Positions 22,590 to 32,280 of a stretch of DNA of 64,000 bases are shown here, piece by piece; position 1 is the first letter of the stretch, and each line of letters opens with the position of its first letter. The notes beneath the pieces were generated by a model. It saw only the letters and a program-made list of their open reading frames with translations, was not told the DNA's origin and searched no databases. Source of the stretch: Buxus sempervirens (taxonomy: Eukaryota > Streptophyta > Magnoliopsida > Buxales > Buxaceae); NCBI GenBank assembly GCA_947561395.2, contig OX387184.1, forward strand, positions 38,802,766 to 38,866,765. Direction: 5' to 3'. Both the position numbers and the translations under genes were made by a program.

Positions 22590-22850
22590 GGGTATCCGCC
22601 CACCTCGCGCTCACCGGCGCTCACCTAAGAGGTAGGCGCCCCGTCAAACACGACCCACCGCCCACCTCACGCCCAGCTGGCGCTCATCTCGCGCGAAGTA
22701 GAAAACCTTGCGCTCATCTCGCGCCCACCTCACGCTCATCTCACGCTCACCTAGCGTCGGGTGAGCGGCAGGTCCATTTTTGACTGTTTCTTCACCGCCG
22801 ACCGGCGCTCACCTCGCGCCCACCTCAGGAGGTGAGCGCATAGTCCAATA
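22590..22850 (+). repeat. GC phrase module of S4
   Basis: Many repeats of CGCCCACCTCGCGCTCACC-like words, including the inverted form GCGCCCACCT-CAGG-AGGTGAGCGC (22816-22839: 4-bp and 5-bp arms with one mismatch between). In sense it lies in the putative intron, about 300 bp after the donor-like site. Confidence 0.8.
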
Positions 22851-22893
22851 CACTTGCCGAATTACAGAATTTGTTGAAAATAGCCCCTTAATT

Positions 22894-22959
22894 ACATGAA
22901 AGACATTTAAGTAAATGTCATGTGTATTTATTGCTCCATTTACTTAAGTCTTTACATGT
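22894..22959. other. Long inverted repeat of S4 (arms about 23 bp)
   Basis: ACATGAAAGACATTTAAGTA... opposite ...TACTTAAGTCTTTACATGT with a loop of about 19 nt. The same structure is found in S9 (58859-58924) and S7 (62359-62424). Confidence 0.8.
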
Positions 22960-23994
22960 AAATAAGGTTTTACCCCCCATTTGGAACCAATAAAAATACT
23001 TCCAAGGTCTAATTCCCAGCCAATAAAAAGTCAACTTTCCAGTTCATGCCTAAATCCCGGTTTTTATCAAAATGCCCGGTTTGGGTTTAATACCCAGATG
23101 AGTGATTCAGGAGCCCAGAAAATTCTAGGAGATGTGTTTACCCACCAATAGACTACAACCAAAATTTGAGCCCGAAACTCCTTGTAGATTTGTCTAGAAA
23201 AATTATATACCAAAAGTCAACGTTTTTAACCAGACTTAGAATATTTTGAGGTCCGAAACTTTTTGTCTCAGAATTGATTGCTTTTTGGTATGGTGACCTT
23301 ATAGGGGATCCTAAGACTATTCCACTCATCCAAAATGTGTTTCTAGGGTTTTATGACATTCATTTGATTGATTTGGATTATGAAAGCGAAATTTAGAATC
23401 TAGGAGCTGTTTTGCTGGATTATGTTTAATCGAAGTTTGGATGCTGAAATCACTTCTGTATAATCTGCTTTATTTTGAAAGTCAGTTTTGAAACCATATT
23501 GTTTTGCTGAAATACATCTACACTATTATGCTAGTTCACCTTTGAATGCACGGTGCACTTCAGGAATGATTTACTTGAACATGTTGATCTATATATATAT
23601 CAGTTTCACATGATGGAAAATACATTGGGTTGATTTGCTAGTTTTATACTTACTACTGGTTTCACTTGTTTGGAAACTTTAAATGTATTGTAAAGATTTC
23701 CTTGGTATGAATGAATTGAGTTTTACTCCCAAATGACATGTGTTACGGAAATGAGAAGATACTGAAAGTACTTGAGGTACTGCTTGGTCCAGAGGGACAG
23801 GTGATGAATTGTGATGAGTAATTACATGATGTGGAAATGAATGGTTTGTTTTGATATTGAAATCGAGATTATACGACGTTTACTGTTTTGGTCTAGCTTG
23901 TCCTGGATCCAGAGTCTAAGCTTAGTAATGTGATGTTATTGTTGGTTGTTGAAATTGCATGGCCTTGTGTGTTGCCACGACCGGTGTAGAGCAG

Positions 23995-24114
23995 CCAGAA
24001 ACCCTGAGTAGGCCTGGTTGTCAATGCAGAAACCCGGGGAGTAGGCCTGCATTGGATGACGAAACCCTGAGTAGGCCGTCATTTCAGAGTATCCGAAACC
24101 CTGAGTAGGCCGGA
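23995..24114 (+). repeat. Hairpin chain, first set of S4
   Basis: H1 CCAG/CTGG (23995-23998, 24014-24017); H2 CAATGCAG/CTGCATTG (24022-24029, 24047-24054); H3 ATGACG/CGTCAT (24056-24061, 24077-24082); H4 TCCG/CGGA (24092-24095, 24111-24114). Loops AAACCCTGAGTAGG or a close variant. Confidence 0.85.
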
Positions 24115-24312
24115 ACTGTGTACATGGAGGTGTGGAGTGTCTACTTGGCATGTTTAATTTATCAACTAAACGATAGTCATGACATTGACCAATGTTGGTA
24201 CTTGATTTGGTTTGACGTGATATGTTTTATTCGCTGGTTTGTTGGTATTTATGGTTCATGGAATATGGTTTACCGATTATTGGGTATTGTACCTTCCGCC
24301 GGTGTAGAGCAG

Positions 24313-24419
24313 CCAGGAACCCTGAGTAGGTCTGGTTGTCAATGCAGAAACCCGGGGAGTAGGCCTGCATTGGATGACGCAGTCATTTCAATATCCGAAA
24401 CCCTGAGTAGGCCGGATAT
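24313..24419 (+). repeat. Hairpin chain, second set of S4
   Basis: H1 CCAG/CTGG (24313-24316, 24332-24335); H2 CAATGCAG/CTGCATTG (24340-24347, 24365-24372); H3 reduced to ATGAC-GCA-GTCAT with the shared loop word gone but the stem kept; H4 extended to ATATCCG/CGGATAT (24391-24397, 24413-24419). Confidence 0.85.
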
Positions 24420-24742
24420 ACATTTGGAGGCGTGGGCATGGTTATGAGAAGACTTGGTGTTATGTGACATTGGTATATCTGGAATTATATCTTGAGATAC
24501 AAAATTATGCTTATTTGCTATGTTGTTGCCAATTAATCATTATTTTATCGATATCTGCGGGATTGGAAACGGATTGTTATTGCTTGATTTACCTGATGGT
24601 TTTCCGCACTGATATGAATTGGATTATTGAAGTTTAGTCGGATTATTCGGAATATGCGTATTATCCTCATTGTACATGGTTATAATCGTGGCATGTTTTA
24701 GAACTGAAATAAATGTATTTGTGCATGCATGTGCTGCTCACT

Positions 24743-24758
24743 GGGATATTCGTATCTC
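24743..24758 (+). other. Conserved S-family UUCG hairpin of S4
   Basis: GGGATA-TTCG-TATCTC: the second base pair becomes G-U in RNA, so the stem is kept. Confidence 0.78.
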
Positions 24759-27429
24759 ATTCCGTATTGTTTTGTTTTGTTTTCAGCTGCTCCTGGAGAG
24801 GACGATACTTGCGGGTAGTTACTTGGTCATGTGAGTTTATTTTCGTTTGGGATTATTTTAGCGCACTCTGTTATATAGTTTTTGTTGTATTCATGTTTTT
24901 CCTTCACTCTGATATTGCGATCCTGAGTTTTATAATAACCTCTGGAGACGAGTTACGGGTTTTTCATGTGACTCGGATCCGGGGCGTTACAAGTAAGACT
25001 AAATGTAGTAAAATTTAGAGAGCTTGGTAAAGTAAGTTGCTGCTGCTTACTTAACAACTTAAAATATGGGTTGCCCTGCCGAATTATCATTTCATAGAAC
25101 TTAACCAAAGCTTAAATAGGACCTGAACTGGTTTAATTAGAAGAATTGCTACAGCTACAATAAGGATGTGAGAATAGAATTATTAGACATGATCATAAAG
25201 AAATAAAAATTAGAAAACCTTTACATAAACTGATATCATTCATTGAGCAGAACTTTTGCTGATTTGAGGTATTTTAAAACCATGGTGTAATTGCTGAGTT
25301 TTCAGATCTGGTATTACCTTTGGACTGGAATTTAATGAACTTTTATATGCTGGTCAGTTTTTGTAAAGAGGTTTCTCTTGAGTTATTTGCTTACGAAGAT
25401 TTGTTTGCATATTGATTCTTGTTTTGAAAATTTCATTTGGGTTTCTATAAGATATTGTTCTGGTCCTGAGTGACCCATGATAAAGTTGATATTGTTTTAG
25501 TAATTGTGATACAGAGGTTGGTATATTTGTGACCAGAGGTTGGTCTATTTGCTACCAGAGGTTGGTTTATTTGATGAGTTTATTTTGTTTAAGGTCTAGC
25601 TTGTCCTGGATCCAGAGTCTAAGCTTAGTAATGTAATATTATTGCTTCATTGGTGTAATTGCATGGCCTTGTGTGTTGCCACGACTAGTGTAGAGCAGCC
25701 AGAAACCCTGAGTAGGCTGTCATTTCAGAGTTTCGAAACCCTGAGTAGGCTGGAACTGTGTACATGGAGGTGTGGATGTCGCCTTGGCATGTCGATTACC
25801 CAATCTAAGCAACTACATGACATTGGCCAACATTGGGTTTTGATTTTATTTGACCGCTATGTTTTATCTACTAGTTATTGGTATTGGTGCGGAGTAGCCC
25901 ATGATAAAATACTCTATTGGTGCGAAGTGTCCCATGATAAACCCTCCAGTATTTCGAAATCCTGAGTTATTTGAAATTATGATTTCATCGAAGTGTTGTT
26001 ATCTGGTTATAAGTGATCTTAAGGTGGGTAGTTGCTCGGTTATGTGAGTTTAGAGTTGGATTATTGTATTTCTTATTTTAGTTTGGGATTGTAGCGCACT
26101 CTGATTGTATAGTTATTGTTGTATTCATGTCTTTCCTTCACTCTGATATTGCGATCCTGTGTTATATAATAACCTCCAGAGATGATTTATGGTTCCTCTA
26201 CGTAACTCGGATCCGGGGTGTTACATACATGAAGGCCATCTCCATCTCTCCTTGTAGAGAGAAGAAGAAAGATGCCCGGTAGGCCAAGCCTTGGTCAACT
26301 TTTGGCCAAACCACACACATCCATTCAATAATCAGCAAGTCAATCATGCCAACAAATTATATGGAACATGAGGAAAAAGTGGGTAAGAACAACATGCATG
26401 TGTGTGGGTGCTCAAATGCACATGCTTCCCAAGATGCTATCATGAAGGTACCTACTAATGAGGGGGCTAGCATGCTTCCTAACATGGCATATATGGGCTG
26501 AGCTTGATGTATTTGGGGTGAGGGATCATGCTGAAAACAGTATCCATTGGAGAGGAAAGGGGACATGCTAGTGACACCAAACAGTAACTAAATGAATGGC
26601 GGGATGGATCATGGCATGTGAGCTATTATGTATGGACATACTTAGAGTGTGTGAGCATGAGATAAAGAAAGAGAGTAGACATGCTACTACCTCCAACGGC
26701 AACTAAAAGACATTTAAACAAGGATGTGGGGAGGAGGAGCATGCACCTCAAAACACTTATATATGACCTAGCTTCAACAAGCATACCCAAAGCAAACATA
26801 CATGAGAGTAACAAAGAAAGGGTACAAGCTCCCCCATTCAAATGGAAAAGAAAATAGCAAAACAGCACCTTTAAAGACCTTAAGAAACCTTACGAAAATG
26901 AACCCTCTTCCTCTCTTAGAGTCATCCGTACACTCCCCTTACCATGGGAGTGTTACCATACTTGTGGGGACATAAAAAAGGAGAGGAGAGGGAGAAGAAG
27001 ACAAGGCATGCATTAAAAGAGAAGGGGAAAACTCATAAGTCCAAACTTGCTCCAAATGAGCTCACTTTTATATATGTCAGATAAAAGGTAGTGGGGATTC
27101 TTACCTTGGGGTTTAAAACCCTTTGTGATGAGTTTTGAACCCACTTGAAGCCCAAACAGCAGCTGGTCACCTCCTTTTGCTTTCACTAGATCCTCCAAGC
27201 ACCGTCCTTGAACAAGAAATGAAGAAGGATGAGAAGAAGAGAGCTTGTGGGAGGGTTTGTGAAGTGTTTTGGGAGTGGGGAAGGAGTTAGGAGGGTAAAG
27301 AGGGAGTGAATGAGAGAGAGCTTTGAGAGAGTTGGGAGAGATGAGCCAAAAAAAATGAGTCTCCCTACGTATGGGGGTGGGATGGGGGTATTTATAATTG
27401 GAGTTGCACATGGATGCATGGTGGAGATG

Positions 27430-27433
<4 letters not shown>

Positions 27434-27501
<68 letters not shown>
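27434..27501. repeat. (GA)n microsatellite, about 34 units, in O3
   Basis: Uninterrupted GA run followed to 27600 by ATGCATGGGG and ACATGGGG words mixed with shorter GA runs. In sense it lies just upstream of the TATA at 27400, where O1, O4 and O6 have their GC-rich block. Confidence 0.92.
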
Positions 27502-27504
<3 letters not shown>

Positions 27505-27849
27505 GGGGGTGATGTATGCATGGGGGGAAAGAGAGAGGGGGATGCATGGGGTGATGTAGGCATGGGAGAGAGAGAGAGCACATGGGGCAGAGAGAGAGAG
27601 AAGCAACATGTGGTGGGGGATTATTCTTAGGTCTTTTATTTGTTTTAAATGAGATAAAATATTATTTTATTCAAGATCTTTTAAGATATTAATATTATAT
27701 TCTACAAAATCTTATTTTATTCAAGATATTTTTTAAGATACTAATATTATATTCGAGATATTTTCTTTTGTTGTCCTTTTCGTCCTTTTTTCAACCATGT
27801 GGCAGATTTCTACACATTTGCCACGTGGGCAGCTTTCTGCAATTTTGTC

Positions 27850-28507
27850 CTAGGGCTTGAACTGTTCACAGATTCTTCATCTGGGCCATGATTCTGGCAA
27901 ACTCAGTTGCGTTGGAACCGGGTCGGCATCCTATATCCACTGGGACAGAGTATTGCTGCAAATTCAAGTTTTGAGCCGGAGGGCAAAACTGCTCCCAGAA
28001 TCTTAATCTGCTCATATCTCCCTAATCTGGACCCCGATATTGGCGAATTCAATTGTGTCGAAATCGTATCGGAATTTCCTTTCTTCTGAGACAGAGAAAG
28101 CAGTTAATCTGGGTTTGAGCAGAAAGTCAATTTCTGCTCCCCCAGGATCTGATCTCCCCATAAATCCTTCACCTGGACTCCGATTCTGGCAAACTCAGTT
28201 ATGTCGGAACCGTGTCGGGATCCTCTATCTATTGGGATAAAATTGGGTAGCTGATCTGGGCTTTAGCAGAAAGTCAATTTCTGCTCCCCTTAGGTTTGAC
28301 CAGCTCATAACTCCTTCATCCGAACTCTGATTTGGGCAAATTTAGTTGCGTTAGAACCGTATCGGAATCCTCTATCCATTGACATAGAGCATGGCAGTTG
28401 ATTTGCCCCTGATCAAAAAGTCAACTTTTGTCCCTTTAGGATTTGACTTTTCAGTTAGGGTTTTCATTTTCGGCACTCCTGAGAGGTGCAAAAATGAGGT
28501 GCCTACA
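27850..28507 (-). repeat. U3-type tandem repeats of O3 (about 4 units of 110-130 bp)
   Basis: Recurring words: AAACTCAGTTGCGTTGGAAC, GTCGGGATCCTCTATCCATT, AGAAAGTCAATTTCTGCTCC. The same repeats, diverged, open O1 (10850-11397), O2, O4 (39290-39770), O5 and O6 (49310-49830), so they are an ancestral feature upstream of the promoter. Confidence 0.82.
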
Positions 28508-28523
28508 GCTGCCCCTCTTTGCC
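28508..28523 (-). other. Polypurine tract of element A
   Basis: In sense GGCAAAGAGGGGCAGC directly before the LTR start TGTAGGCACC. It would prime plus-strand synthesis; it identifies O3 as a 3' LTR. Confidence 0.78.
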
Positions 28524-29119
28524 AGAGTCACCTTCGGGATGAATGGCAAAGAAGAAAAAGAACTTTATTTTTGCGCCTTGAATTTTTGTCAACATGGTCA
28601 ACGAGCTTAATCCCTTGATGCTTTTCAGTGAAAGGGGAAGTGCCAAATGATATGGTGTCACTTCCTGGCTTCGGAGCCTCTTTACCCTTAACTTCTTGGG
28701 TTTTTGTGGGGCAACTCCTTGGCCTTTAGTTTATGTTTGAAAATGATGAGATTGGAGTTGAGCTTGCCAACCTATTTCGGTGTTGATGCAGGATGCTTGA
28801 CAACATTCTTTTCTCTTGTTTGTTCCATTAAAGATTTTAGGTGATTTTAGCTTTTGACTTAGGACTTTTGAGAACATTTTTTTTTTGGGGATTGGTTAGG
28901 GAATGGAAGGAGGGAGGGAGGGAGGAGGAGGAGGTGCTCTTGGTGAGGAGGAGCTCTTGGCGCTGTTCATTGCCTCAAGGGAGCTTGCACACCTGTCCTA
29001 CTCTACTTACAAAAGTGGTAAATCAAAAATTACAAAAGGGTCAATTCGCCTAGCAGCTCTTCATTTTGCCTTCTTCTTCATGTCTTGATTCTCTGTCATT
29101 TTCAGGAATGGAAACATCT
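28524..29119 (-). other. Element A non-coding tract next to the 3' LTR
   Basis: No coding signal. AT-rich, with a GGGA/GGAG-rich patch at 28905-28935. It belongs to the region between gag and the 3' LTR that is hypervariable in Ogre/Tat elements. Confidence 0.6.
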
Positions 29120-30540
29120 TGTTCAACTTTGCGGACACACTTTGCTCTGGGGACGCCTTGTCTCTTAGTATTGTGAGACGCTCTACTCCTTAGGGACACC
29201 TTGTCCTTCAATCTTGGGAGACGCTCTGCTCCTTTTCATGTCTTTGCTCACTGTTCTTCAATCGGGAGGCTTTGGCCTCAACTTTTTTGTAGTTTGGAGA
29301 TTCTTTGCTCCAAGGACGCCATGTCCTTCAGTCTTGGGAGACGCTTTGCTCCTTAAAGACACATTTTCGTGTCATTCAGATGTAGAAGACGCCTTGCTCC
29401 TTAGGGACACATTTCTGTGTCAATTAGTTGTGGGAGACACCTTGCTCCTTAGGGACACATTTCCGTGTCAATCATTTGTAGAAGACGCCTTGCTCCTTAG
29501 GGATACATCTCTGTGTCATTCAGATGTGGGAGACGCTTTGCTCCTTTGGGACACATTTCCGTATCATTCAGATGCCTTGCTCCTCAGGGACACATATCTG
29601 TGTCATTCAAATGTAGGAGACGCTTTACTCCTTTAGGACACATTTTCGTGTCATTCAGATGTGGGAGACGCTTTGCTCCTTTGGGATACATTTTCGTGTC
29701 ATTCAGATGTGGGAGACGCTTTGCTCCTTTGGGATACATTTTCGTGTCATTCAGATGTGGGAGACGCTTTGCTCCTTTGGGACACATTTTCGTGTCATTC
29801 AGATGTGGGAGACACTTTGCTCCTTTAGGACACATTTCTATGTCATTCAGATGTGGAAGACGCCTTGCTCCATTAGTTTCGGAGTCACCTTGCTCCAAGG
29901 ACACTTGCCCTTTCAGTCTTGAGAGACACCTTGCTCTTTGTGGTTGGGAGATGCCTTGCTTCATTAGTTTCGAAGTCGCCTTGCTCCAGGGATGCCTTGT
30001 CCTTTTAGTTTTGAGAGACGCCTTGCTCTCTGTGGTTGGGAGACGCCTTGCTCCATTAGTTTCGGAGTCACCTTGCTCCAGGGATGCCTTGCCCTTTCAG
30101 TTTTGAGAGACGCCTTGCTCTCTGTGGTTGGGAAACACCTTGGTCCATTAGTTTCGGAGTATCCTTGCTCCAAGGAAGCGTTGCCCTTTCAGTCTTGAGA
30201 GACGCCTTGCTCTCTGTGGTTGGGAGACACCTTGCTCTACTAGTTTCTTCAATTTTGGGAGGCATCTTGCTCTTTAGGGTTGGGAGACACCTTGCTCGTT
30301 CTATCTTGGGAGACGCCTTGCTCCTTATGTCTTCAATTTTTGGGAGGCACCTTGCTCTTTCTGTCTTGGGAGATGCCTTGCTCCTTAATTCTTCAATTTT
30401 TGGGAGACATCTTGCTCCTTAGGGTTGGGAGGTACCTTGCTCCTTCTGTCATGGGAGACGCCTTGCTCCTTAATTCTTCAATTTTTGGGAGACATCTTGC
30501 TCCTTAGGGTTGGGAGGCACCTTGCTCCTTATGTCTCTAT
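29120..30540 (-). repeat. Composite tandem array of element A (48-bp unit plus longer relatives)
   Basis: A 48-bp unit (GATGTGGGAGACGCTTTGCT followed by CCTTTGGGACACATTTTCGT) is clearest at 29658, 29706, 29754 and 29802 and runs with decay from about 29340 to 29870. From 29870 to 30250 a unit of roughly 90 bp with CTCCATTAGTTTCGGAGTCA is repeated about four times; from 30250 to 30540 the core GGGAGACGCCTTGCTCCTT recurs. Because 48 is a multiple of 3, long frames stay open on both strands; I do not read them as proteins. Tandem repeats between coding region and 3' LTR are a known trait of Tat/Ogre elements and a source of satellites. Confidence 0.85.
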
Positions 30541-32280
30541 CCAACATGTGAAATGTGCTAGGGGATATCTTTGTCTTACCTGTTTCAAGTTTTGTCAGTA
30601 CCTGTAAAAGTTCATGTGGAGTTCAGTCAATTGGACTTCATCTGTTTATTATCAAAATTACATGCAAATTCAAGCAATTTCTCTTTGATTAAAATCTTTT
30701 GGGAATTCACCAAATGTTTGGAGTTTTCTCTTTAAAGTGGGTCTATGGCAAGACCAGTAATCTTTGGGTCAGTCACCTGACAATCTCATTTAGACCTATG
30801 AAATGGTGCCTCCTGGACTCCTTGTGTGAGTATCAACCTTTTTGCCTTCAATAGCACGCCCCAGGTTGGAAGGAAATGAATTGTTTTGGTTCAAGGGGTT
30901 TCTTTGGCACTGTCCTTCCCCAATTCTTTTGACTTTCTCTCTTGTTTTTTCTTTCCCCGCCCCTGTCTGGGGGTTGTGAAATGGTTTTGCTCTCAATTGG
31001 TTCCCTCTCTTGGGTTCGGTGTCTTGCCCCCAATCTGAGTGCCCTGCCAATTTCCAGGGATCATGATCCAACGATAAGAGATGACTTATCAGTAGGATGA
31101 AATGTAGGCTTTGGTTCCAGTGTTCAGAAATGAAGGATAAACGGGCTCAAACTCTATATAGCTTCATTCTATGGGTAACCATTATGTCTAGCCAAAGATC
31201 TTTTATCCTTTTGGTTCTGTCATTGCCAGTTTGTCCAAGATTCATTGTTACATTCTCTGTAATCATAAAGGACTTCACAATAAGACAAAACGTAGGCTGG
31301 GTTCAAGGTTCAGAAGAAATGATATGAAGGCTCAAAATTGATGAACGGGGTAAGAGCCATGTCCTGTCCACTTTTCTTGTTAGGGCTTGCTTCATCTTTT
31401 GTTCCTTCAGCTTTGTGTCCAACTTTGATTTGTAGCTTTTTCTCCTTTTTCCATTTTTGTTCTTTTCTTCATTTTTTTCTTTTCTTGGGTTCTTTACCCC
31501 AATCCTTGACTCTTGCTTTTGGGGTTTGCCCCAGCTCCTTTTTTTTTTCAAAGGGTTGCCCCAGTTCTTTCATTGCATTCTTGTTTTCTGGGGTTTACCA
31601 CGTTCCTCCTTTTTGCCCCTTTCTTCTTAGGGTGCTTTTTGCTTTGCCCTATCTTCACCTTGGTCTTTCTTGTGTCTTCAATTTCACGAAGCTCCATACC
31701 CCAGTTTTGAAGCCATTTTCATCTTTATTCATTTTGTCTTTTCTTCTTTGCTTTTCGACTTTGCCCCAGTTTGGGGTGGCTAGACATAACGTGGGCTAGA
31801 AATGAGACGATCAAGCTCAACATGTTTAACTAGCAGAATTTGTTTGCAGTGTCTCAGCCAAAAATGGCCTCTCATCATTTCATCGTGATCATTGATCCTG
31901 GATCATGTCAATGACCCCCGACTGGTATGGGCACCTTGCCCTTTTCTCTTTTCTTTTTTGCTTTTCCATTTTTTTATCTCCAACCCCAGCTTGCCCCAGT
32001 GTTTGGCAAGGTATATTTCAAATGTGGTGCTGGCGGGGGATCCCTTGGCCATATAGAGACTCGCACAATTTGTGCTTTTTGGTACATTCCATTTGTCAAA
32101 TTTTATTGTTCAGGTTTATCCCATGATCACAGTCATGCCTTGGTGTGGTTCAACACTCTAGTGATTTTCCAAAAGATTTCATGAGTTTGAAAAAAGAGAC
32201 ATGCTGTCAAATTCTAAATTTAAAACAAAAGAAAAGATAAACAAAACAGAACAACAAACTATGTAAAGAGTGGCCAATGC
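30541..32280 (-). other. Element A non-coding tract between gag and the array
   Basis: T- and C-rich in plus orientation, with recurring TTGCCCCAGTTTGGGGTGGC-like and ATAACGTGGGCT words (31740-31800, similar at 31260-31300 and 31080-31120). No pol domain recognised in any frame. Confidence 0.6.

Larger units (their letters stand above)
21710..24991 (+). mobile_element. S4: solo S-family LTR with AGTAA target duplication
   Basis: Ends TGTAAGACCCC (21710) and GGGGCGTTACA (24991); AGTAA at 21705-21709 and 24992-24996. Donor-like GTGAGTAGCAC at 22291, GC phrase module 22590-22850, long inverted repeat 22894-22959, two hairpin chains (23995-24114, 24313-24419), hairpin 24743-24758, acceptor-like TTTTCAG at about 24786. 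3282 bp, no internal region. Best complete example of the family in the window. Confidence 0.9.
19139..26225 (+). mobile_element. S3: solo S-family LTR with TACAT target duplication, interrupted by S4
   Basis: Ends TGTAAAATCCC (19139) and GGGGTGTTACA (26225); TACAT at 19134-19138 and 26226-26230. Net length about 3.8 kb. Donor-like sites GTGAGTCTAG at 19691 and GTAAGTAGCAC at 19873; palindromic GC words at 20160-20260 and 20816-20843; a shortened hairpin chain at 25693-25760. The conserved TTCG hairpin is missing from this copy. S4 lies inside with AGTAA. Confidence 0.86.
17761..28507 (-). mobile_element. O3: 3' LTR of element A (about 3.65 kb net), interrupted by S3
   Basis: Left end TGTGTGCGGGGTCGCACG at 17761 is the LTR 3' end; right end ...GAGGTGCCTACA at 28507 is the LTR start, directly preceded in sense by a polypurine tract. 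The conserved 3' part (GGGTCGCTATTGCCTGATG..., GCAGGCAGACACTAGGG, GTCCGAAAACACC) is at 17790-17970. Repeated U3-type units fill 27850-28507. TATA in sense (TTATAAATACCCC) at about 27388-27400. S3 splits it at 19138/26226 with TACAT. Confidence 0.82.

Noticed and set aside
21710-24991. S units as DNA transposons because of inverted ends
   Set aside because: TG...CA ends, 5-bp duplications, TATA near the start and 3-kb size fit LTRs; the 11-bp inverted ends are normal for LTRs.
27013-27609. 198-codon frame rich in Ser-Leu repeats
   Set aside because: It translates the (GA)n microsatellite and O3 promoter region; low complexity.
29513-30106. Long open frame with 16-residue repeats (plus strand) and its minus counterpart at 29584-29964
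   Set aside because: The 48-bp tandem unit is a multiple of three without stops, so both strands stay open by arithmetic; no domain and no sign of constraint.
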